Assembly (NCBI GenBank): GCA_902651635.1
Contig: CACRSC010000065.1
Span: 47,028-111,027, forward strand
DNA length: 64,000 bases
Origin: Mastigamoeba balamuthi
Taxonomy: Eukaryota > Evosea > Mastigamoebida > Mastigamoebidae
Direction of reading: 5' to 3'
The stretch's first letter is position 1. Every line of letters starts with the position of its first letter. The notes beneath the pieces were generated by a model. It did no database searches. It was not told the DNA's origin and saw nothing but the letters and a program-made list of their open reading frames with translations. This document shows, one piece after another, positions 57,661 through 64,000 of the stretch. The translations under genes and the position numbers were made by a program.

Positions 57661-60600
57661 ATGCCTCCTGAGCTAGATCGTTTCTCCTCAGCCGTCGTCC
57701 TCTCTCTCGTAGTCCTGCCCTCTGCGGTGCAGTTTGCGGAGGCGTTCAAGTGCTCGGCAGCAACCTCCTCCTCGGACTGCCTCGCCGTGACCGAGGACGG
57801 GGCCGACACTGTCGTTCCGTGGTGGCGTTGCGTCGGGGACGCGGTCACGTCGGCCACCAAGGAGACCATTCTGGGGTACAGGTCCCTCGGGTCCGTTGCT
57901 CAGCCCGGCGCTCTGGCCCACGACAAGGTGTTCCTGCCCGCTACCGGCGGCACTATGACTGTCGACGTGGAGTTCACCACCTCGAACGAATTCGGGGGCC
58001 TCAGCGTGTCCCTCGTCGATGCCGCGTCGTGGAACGGGGCCGTCCTGGGCGAGGGCGGCCCGTCGCTGTCCTACTTCAACCACCCCAACGCATACACCTC
58101 GGCCCAGGCCGCCGGAAACCAGTTGGTGCGCTTTCCTCTTCACTCCCTTCTGCTGTTTTCCGTCGCTGGGGTAGCAAGGGGCCGGTGTGGGGTTTATGAC
58201 GTGCATTTCTCCCCCCTCCCCGTTCTTTCCTCGGTTTCTTCTGGCTGAAAATTGCCCGGTAGATGGTCCGCGACGGAGTCGAAGCGAACTATCCATACTT
58301 CTCACTCGACAGCACGATGGTGCCGTTGGACAAATGGTGTTCCCCGGGGTCGTATGCGAGCGTGAGCGTGACCTTCGCGTTCTACAAGCGCCAGACAAAC
58401 ATAACCTTGAGGTACAGCTGCCTCGGAAGAGACTCCGTACTTGCCGGTGTCCGAACTGCAAGAGCTGCTCCACGGCGGTGCGAGTTCCACCCTGTGATTA
58501 CATGTACGCTAAAACGTTGCAACACAGCGTTGCTGTTGTGATTGGTGGAGGAAGATCAACCACCATTCGCAATCCCCAGATCACGCTGTCCGGAGTTGCC
58601 GCTGAGGCTCCAACCATGTGCCAATGGTGTTCTGTATACTCTGTCTGCATCGACAAAATGTCGCCCTGCCCTTGTGCGCAGTACATCTGGAATCCTGAAG
58701 GCTCACTCTTTATTTCAGTGAATTGCTCCGATAGATGGTCCGACGTGGATTCGTGCCAAACCGAGTTACCCCAGTGGTGGCAGGATATCTACCCTCTAGG
58801 GGCAGCAACCTTCTCGAGTAGCTCGTTCGTCAACGATATCCGCCTGATAACACCAAAACTGAGCCAGCTGGGCGCTGTGGTCCACAAGCACCACCTCAAC
58901 ACGCGGACAGAGGACACGGCCAAAGTGTCGCTGGAGATTCAACTCAGCAAGGATGCCGACGGCATCTGCTTGGCGCTGTTGGATGTTGGCACAGACATGT
59001 GGGACGGCCGGCTGCTGGGCTCGCGTGGGACGGACATGGGGTTCGTCGGAAACCCGTATGCATATCTCGGAATCGCTTGGGACCTCATGGGTGTCTGGGG
59101 CGCTCCCGCAGTGAGATCCAACTCTCTGGTAAGCAGTCTCTTCCGAATAGTGCTCGATGTTGACAGAGGATACAGTCTGCGCGTGGGGGATCTGCAAGTC
59201 AGTTTCAGAAGATACCCGCGGCGTCGAGTTTCTCGCGAGGAGTATGGATGCAGTACGAAGTGGTTTACAAGTTCGAGAGCACGCGTACCACGTTCTCCGT
59301 TTATTCGTCATACGGCACCCTCACCAACGTTACCTATGCAACCGCTCCTCCTTCTAAGTACCACAGCTGCTTCTCTCTTGCATCCTTTAATCACATTTTG
59401 CGCAGCCTGGCAATCGCCATCATTGGCTCCAGCGGCAACGGCGTGTCAGACCTGCGTGTGAGGAACATTCGTGTACAGACAAACACGTACATGCCCTTGG
59501 ACGAGTGCCGGTCTTGCCGCGGTGGATGCAGGACGCTCACGGAATGCAGCACCTGCAATGCGTGGGTCTCTGCCTCGACCGACGCCCCGCGGAATGCGTG
59601 GCTCAAGACCCTCACGATCACGGTCACGGTCGTCAGCTACCAAGTAGACGTCCAGCGCGTGCAGATCACGCAGACAGGCGCCAACTGGACGTCGCTGCAG
59701 GGCTCGGGGTCCGGGACCGTGACGCTGCCCTCCGAGGGAGAATGGCAGCTGCGCGTATGGGCGTACTCGCAGGCGTGCGGACGCAACCTCACGTCCAACG
59801 TGACGCCTGTCCGCATCGACTTCTCTGCGCCGACAGTGCATGTTGCGACAGTCAACAAGTCCGCAAACTTCACTGTGCTGCTGAGTTGGCCGCGGGGCGA
59901 GGACGCTACCAGCGGCATCAACCACTACGAGGTGCAGGCGAGCGTCAACTCGTCGTCGGAGTGGACCACGATCACCACAACCACATCGACCAGCACGGCA
60001 GTACCCGGTGTTCCGATGTCGCTGCTTCGGTTCCGCCTGCGTGCGGTGGACAACGCCGACAACATTGGGGAGTGGACAGGACAGACATGCGCCTGGTGCT
60101 CAATGACAGACTGCAGAGCGGAGCCCACATGCACCCCCTGTACGGCGAGCATAACGCTGGCAACAACGGGGACCCCAGGAGCGTGGACCAACGGCAGTGC
60201 CACTCTGATCATTGCGACGAGCTCGGTGGACCCTCCGGTGCACTTACAGGCGAAGGCGCCCGCCGCATCTGGCTGGACAGACCTGGGGTCTTCCACCAAC
60301 GTCTTGCTTCCTCGTGGGGGCGATGTGCGCGTGATTGCGGCAGGGTACTCGAGCAGCTGTGGCTTCAGCGTCGTTTCAAACGAGATCAAGGTCCTCGTTG
60401 ACCGGGATGCCCCGGTCGTGACGGGCCTTACTGGGACGTATGCCAGCGCGACGTCCGTCTCTATCGACTGGTCCGGAGTGGACCGCGAGAGCGGCGTCGC
60501 CGAGTACGAGGTGCACAAGGCAACCTACCCTGGCCCCTGGGAGGAGTGCTACAGGGGCAAGGTTCCAGCAGCGACAATCACCGGCAGGACCAACACTGTA

Positions 60601-61023
60601 GCGATGATCCGAGTGCGTGCGAAGGACAACGTGGGCAACGTGGGGCCCTGGTCCGAGTCCAGGGCGCTGTTGCTCAGTGCGGACACGAAGCCCGGGAGGA
60701 ACGATACGCAGGTTATCCTCATCGACGCCAGCGGCAGCCCCGAGGACATCGCGCACCTCGTCGAGGTGATAAACGGAGGGGGAGGCCATGCGGAAGTGAC
60801 GACGGACGGGGGGAATGTGATCATCAAGGTAACTGGCAACACGGACAACCTCACGAAGATCCTCGACAACATCAACAAGGACGGGTCGCTCAGGGGCCTT
60901 GTGAAGAAGGTCACTGTCGACGGTGGCAACAGCCACGACCACGCCTCCGTTATATCGATTTGCTGTTGCCCATGCGCAACGCTTCTGCTGAGTCTCGGGC
61001 TCTCGCTCTTCAGTATCGCATGA
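57661..61023 (+). CDS. Secreted/GPI-type surface glycoprotein with duplicated lectin-like units and FN3 domains
   Basis: Exons 57661-58125, 58263-58673, 58719-59128 and 59203-61023 code for about 1,035 residues. The start is chosen because it gives a signal peptide ('SAVVLSLVVLPSAVQF'). Two homologous ~300-residue beta-rich units follow, each ending in a Cys-rich knot ('CQWCSVYSVCIDKMSPC' and 'CRSCRGGCRTLTECSTC'), with a phase-0 intron at the same place in each (after 'GNQL' and 'SNSL'). Then come two fibronectin-III-like domains ('GINHYEVQASV...FRLRAVDNADNIGEWT' and 'GVAEYEVHKAT...IRVRAKDNVGNVGPWS'). The end is Cys-rich plus hydrophobic ('CCCPCATLLLSLGLSLF'), fitting a GPI signal or palmitoylated anchor. 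One base appears to be missing in an A-run near 58510. Likely an adhesion or recognition protein; the ligand is unknown. Confidence 0.8.
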
Positions 61024-61420
61024 AGCCCGTTCTGTCCTGTCCGTAAATACGACATGGGCAGCAGTTGCACTGTGGCCACACAAAGTGAAGTACAACACGA
61101 ATATGACGCAGTTGAAGGAGGCTACGACACCGCCTTAGTGCTTTGTTCCTTACATGTTCGCGAAGCCCCGTTAGTTGCTCTCTCCCACTTGTGGATGTAT
61201 AAGCCAAGGTGGCATGGTAGAGACGCATTTCTGGCAGGGAACATCTCGTGTTCGACAAGTAGTGGGTGAGGGCTCATGAAGTAGTGGATACCGTCAATCT
61301 TTGTGCTGTGTTTGCTACACGACGATAGATCTTGTGACAATTGCCCTCCCTCGTTGCAATGCTGCTGGGCCCCCCCTTCGTATCGTCTCTCGTTGCTGAG
61401 GATGCTTCTATGTACGGCAG
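61024..61420. other. Intergenic, no supported gene
   Basis: The 3' flank of the surface-protein gene. No coding or RNA signal is recognised. Confidence 0.5.
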
Positions 61421-61608
61421 GCATCTCTCACCTCGTTGAAAAAGCTGCATCCTTGGGGAGCACAGAAGTCCTGAGGCTGCTGATGAGCCCCCCGTTGTCC
61501 ATGGTCCGTACTTCCTCGCCATGGCTGCTGGCAGAACCACCTTTTTCGATGAGGCACAGTGAGGCAGCTGAGCTAGTGGAGCCACTGTACTCAGTTGGGC
61601 TGAAGTAG
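61421..61608 (+). pseudogene. Relic of the 'PPFCLG'-repeat protein family
   Basis: The frame reads 'LVEKAASLGSTEVLRLLMSP', then 'PLSM', 'LLAEPPFSMRHSEAAE' and 'LVEPLYSVG'. This is the same L-x-x-PP-(F/L/Y)-S-(L/M) cadence and G-x-x-x-V-L-x-x-L half-unit as the protein at 2773-5420. Spacing between units is collapsed and there is no start or partner exon. It is most likely a decayed fragment of a paralogue. Confidence 0.55.
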
Positions 61609-61899
61609 GACTAAGCCAATGACTCACTCTCTCTGCCACTTAGAACACCACTGCACTGAAGAGACTGCACTTTCTGATCCCTAATGTGCCAATACTCTCG
61701 TTTTATAGAATGGAAACGTGCCTTAAGCATATTGGCCTTCAGAATGCCACAGGAATTGTCGGTCCAATTAAGGGCAGGGCTGCATGCTGACCAGGGGAGA
61801 CAGAAGCTGTTGTTTTGGTTTCTGTCATTGTTCTCTGCAAGAAGAAAACTTTACCTGATTAGTTCTCTTGCGAATGGAAGGAGATAGAGCCTCTTCAGG

Positions 61900-62081
61900 G
61901 GTAGGAAGAAAGGGGGTAAAGTGGGTAATGGGGTAAACATGGTAAGATTCGAGTTTGCCTGCCATCACACAAATGAGGTGAGAAGAATCCTTTGAAATGA
62001 GGATATTTCTTTTCACGATGGCAGGGTTCTGCAATCTTACCATGTTTACCCATGTTACCCGCTTTACCCCCTTTCACCCTA
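61900..62081. repeat. Long imperfect palindrome (hairpin), MITE-like
   Basis: The left arm around 61905-61949 contains GGGGGTAAAGTGGGTAA and GGTAAACATGGTAAGATT. The right arm at 62034-62078 is its reverse complement with few mismatches (AATCTTACCATGTTTACC...TTACCCGCTTTACCCCC). Inner arms continue with CCTGCCATC and GATGGCAGG. The surroundings are AT-richer than the rest of the window. It contains no coding frame. A miniature inverted-repeat element or a hairpin RNA source are the obvious readings. Confidence 0.8.
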
Positions 62082-62779
62082 CTCAACATGACCAAAAATC
62101 GAGTGGAAACTACCAATTCTTCATCTTCGATCCCTCCAGCCAGAGCGTTGTCTTAACACTAACCACATTTCTCAAATTCTAATGCGTTTTCTGGCTTTTT
62201 TGCTCTCCTACTCTTAGCAGAATGCCATCGTCTCTGAATTGTGATTTGTAATGCAAATAGGAAAGGGAACTTGCAGAGGACTGAGCTGAGTGAGGGATTG
62301 GGATTTGACCACTGGCCAGACTTTGATTGTCCTACTCATAGGACAAAAACTGGGTGATGGGTCATTTTTTGACATCAGTGGTCTCAGTACTGAAATATCT
62401 AGAGTCATTGGACATGAACACATTAACAGATGTGTGACGGGTGTGACGGGCACAACATCTTTCTTGAATACAATATCACCACTTACACTACGATCAATCC
62501 CAGCCGGAGAAAAAACACTGCCCCCTTGCATAAACGATCGCGCTTCTTTCCGAATGGAGTGTCATCACGCTGCGTGTGAGTCCGATTTTCTTGCAGAGTG
62601 CCGACTCCCACGAAGAGGGTAGTTTTCCGGATAGTTTTGCCGCATGGCTTCAACTCTCGATAGAAAATTATCGGGATGATACTTGTTATGTGCGCCGCCG
62701 AGCCGAGGGGTGCAGAACAGCAGGCAAGACCAGCGAGCGGGCCAGGCGAGACAGCCGAGAAGGACAGGCCGAACCAGAG
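62082..62779. other. Intergenic, AT-richer, no supported gene
   Basis: About 0.7 kb between the palindrome and the last gene. Short open frames occur on both strands without family resemblance. Confidence 0.5.
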
Positions 62780-63394
62780 ATGAAGATGGTGATCGAGACC
62801 AAGGGCGGGCGCCGGTTCTACGCGTTCCGGGAGGAGCGCAAGGCGGCCGACCCCGCCGTGCCCGACGAGAGCGTCCGGAGCACGCTGCGCAGGAGCTGGC
62901 TCTACTCGGACCAGTGCATGCGAGCCCTGGTCCGCCGCGGCGCGATCCTGCGGCCCCCGTTCGAGCCCTCGGTGGTCCTCATCAGCCTCGACGCGCCCAA
63001 GATGGCCGGCGGCCTCGACGTGGGCTTCTGGAAGCTCATCCCGCGCCGCTTCTCGCTCAAGCACGTGATGGCGACGCGCGACCGCCGCGCGGAACCGGAA
63101 CTGTGGGCCGGCGTCGAGCAGTGGCTCGACACGTTCGACTTTGACGCCCTGGAGCGCCAGGACCAGCCCCCCCACCCGCTCCTCGACCCGCTCTTCCCCA
63201 GCGGCGGCGGCGGCGGCGGCGGAGGCGGCGCCCCGACCGCGCTCGGCGCCGCCCCCGCGCCCGCCGCCTCGCCGACGGCGCGATCGCCGCCGCCCCCGCG
63301 CGCGCAGCAGTCGCCGGCGGCGGCGCGCGTGCCGGCGCGCCCCGAGGGGGATTCGGGCGCGGCGACTGCCGAGGCACTCAGTGGCCACTTCTGA
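62780..63394 (+). CDS. Unrecognised 204-residue protein
   Basis: A single-exon frame from ATG 62780 (MKMVIETKGGRRFYAF) to TGA at 63392-63394. The first ~125 residues look folded: 'SVRSTLRRSWLYSDQCMRAL', 'VVLISLDAPKMAGGLDVGFW', 'EQWLDTFDFDALE'. The last ~70 are Pro/Ala-rich with a nine-residue glycine run. An in-frame upstream extension to 62576 is open but lacks this codon quality. I do not recognise a family. Confidence 0.6.
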   Translation: MKMVIETKGGRRFYAFREERKAADPAVPDESVRSTLRRSWLYSDQCMRALVRRGAILRPPFEPSVVLISLDAPKMAGGLDVGFWKLIPRRFSLKHVMATRDRRAEPELWAGVEQWLDTFDFDALERQDQPPHPLLDPLFPSGGGGGGGGGAPTALGAAPAPAASPTARSPPPPRAQQSPAAARVPARPEGDSGAATAEALSGHF

Positions 63395-64000
63395 GCCCGT
63401 TGGCATTCTGCTTTCGCCGGCTCTCTCCTTATTCCTCTCACTTCACCTCTCCCCCCCCCGCTTCCTTGTCCGCTGCTCTTCACCCATCTTCCCACCCTCC
63501 CACCGCTCCCTGTCACATGATCCCCTGTGCGCTCCCGACTTTCTTCTAGCCTCCCTCGCCATTCGCAAGGTGCAATGTCTTTTTTACACCTTGCACCCCC
63601 CGCGCGCGGGGCTTTTTTCCGGCATATAACCAGACTACCGTTCCTGTTAATTTGTGAATTCCGCGGAATTGCTGTGGCCGGCCTTGCTGTGAACGGGGTG
63701 GTGTGAGACAGGTGAGGTGTGGCCCCACATTGTAGAACTGGGCCCTGTTGTGAGCGTTGACGTGTTTTTTTAGGGGTCGGTGCTGTAGCCCCAGAGGGGG
63801 TTGACTAACATGCTACTACTTACACTACAAACAAGCAAAAAAGTGGTCACAGGGCCCCAGCGCCAAACGGAGTCCGCTGTTGGTGCATCCGCAATGTCCA
63901 TGAATTTCAAATTGGCCCTGTCCCATTATAGCAGTTGCATTTGCTAAAGGTCCTGAAGAGGCAGTTGAATACACCAATTTGTTTTACGATCAAATACAGT
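63395..64000. other. Intergenic to window end
   Basis: About 0.6 kb with no supported gene. A short palindrome lies at about 63570-63600 (GCAAGGTGCAATG...TTGCACC). Confidence 0.5.

Noticed and set aside
1-64000. tRNA, rRNA, CRISPR arrays, bacterial operons or Shine-Dalgarno sites
   Set aside because: No tRNA cloverleaf with a GGTTCGA loop, no rRNA core sequence and no regularly spaced repeats were seen. The gene structures are eukaryotic.

Overview
This window is nuclear DNA of a GC-rich, intron-bearing unicellular eukaryote. Genes are split by short GT-AG introns (mostly 40-120 nt) and code for eukaryote-only proteins: DNA polymerase alpha, NUP155, retriever subunit VPS35L, kinesin, katanin p80, the meiotic OB-fold protein MEIOB, calpain, and FN3-bearing surface proteins. 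The lineage cannot be fixed from sequence alone. A free-living protist with flagella or complex microtubules and a meiotic programme (katanin p80 plus MEIOB) fits best. The assembly is imperfect: there are single-N joins at 16116, 35000 and 45194, a 733-N gap at 46685-47417, and a few single-base frameshifts inside otherwise good genes.

Layout, left to right. 1-5.4 kb: the tail of a surface protein, a VTT/TVP38-type membrane protein, and an F-box-like protein with about 17 copies of a 'PPFCLG' repeat. 5.6-14.3 kb: one very large gene joining a SKICH-like domain, two LCCL domains, three copies of an unrecognised ~200-residue unit, a long ankyrin array, a calpain protease and a coiled-coil tail. 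14.4-15.2 kb: a convergent gene with an MSV199-type domain known mainly from large DNA viruses. 15.4-18.4 kb: a truncated calpain copy plus a ~2 kb non-coding repeat. 18.4-33.3 kb: a housekeeping block with VPS35L and NUP155 on the minus strand and POLA1 on the plus strand.

34.6-46.7 kb is a degraded, repeat-rich stretch. It carries three inverted copies of the 15.4-18.4 kb block, holding broken calpain tails and a VPS35L scrap, around two single-copy genes (a GNAT acetyltransferase-like gene and an unrecognised 361-residue gene). The gap ends this region. 47.4-63.4 kb is again gene-dense: a coiled-coil protein (cut by the gap), an eight-TM protein built by internal duplication, a kinesin, katanin p80, MEIOB in head-to-head arrangement with katanin, a GPI-type FN3 surface protein, and a small unrecognised gene.

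There is no operon logic. Functional links are loose: POLA1 (replication), MEIOB (meiotic recombination), kinesin and katanin (microtubules), NUP155 (nuclear pore), VPS35L (endosomal recycling). E2F-like sites lie close upstream of POLA1 and between katanin and MEIOB. Exon borders were inferred by reading-frame continuity and family resemblance, not from RNA data. The most unusual items are the SKICH-LCCL-ankyrin-calpain fusion, the inverted duplications that shuffle its 3' end, the viral-type MSV199 gene beside it, and a GTGCG-type 5' splice-site preference.
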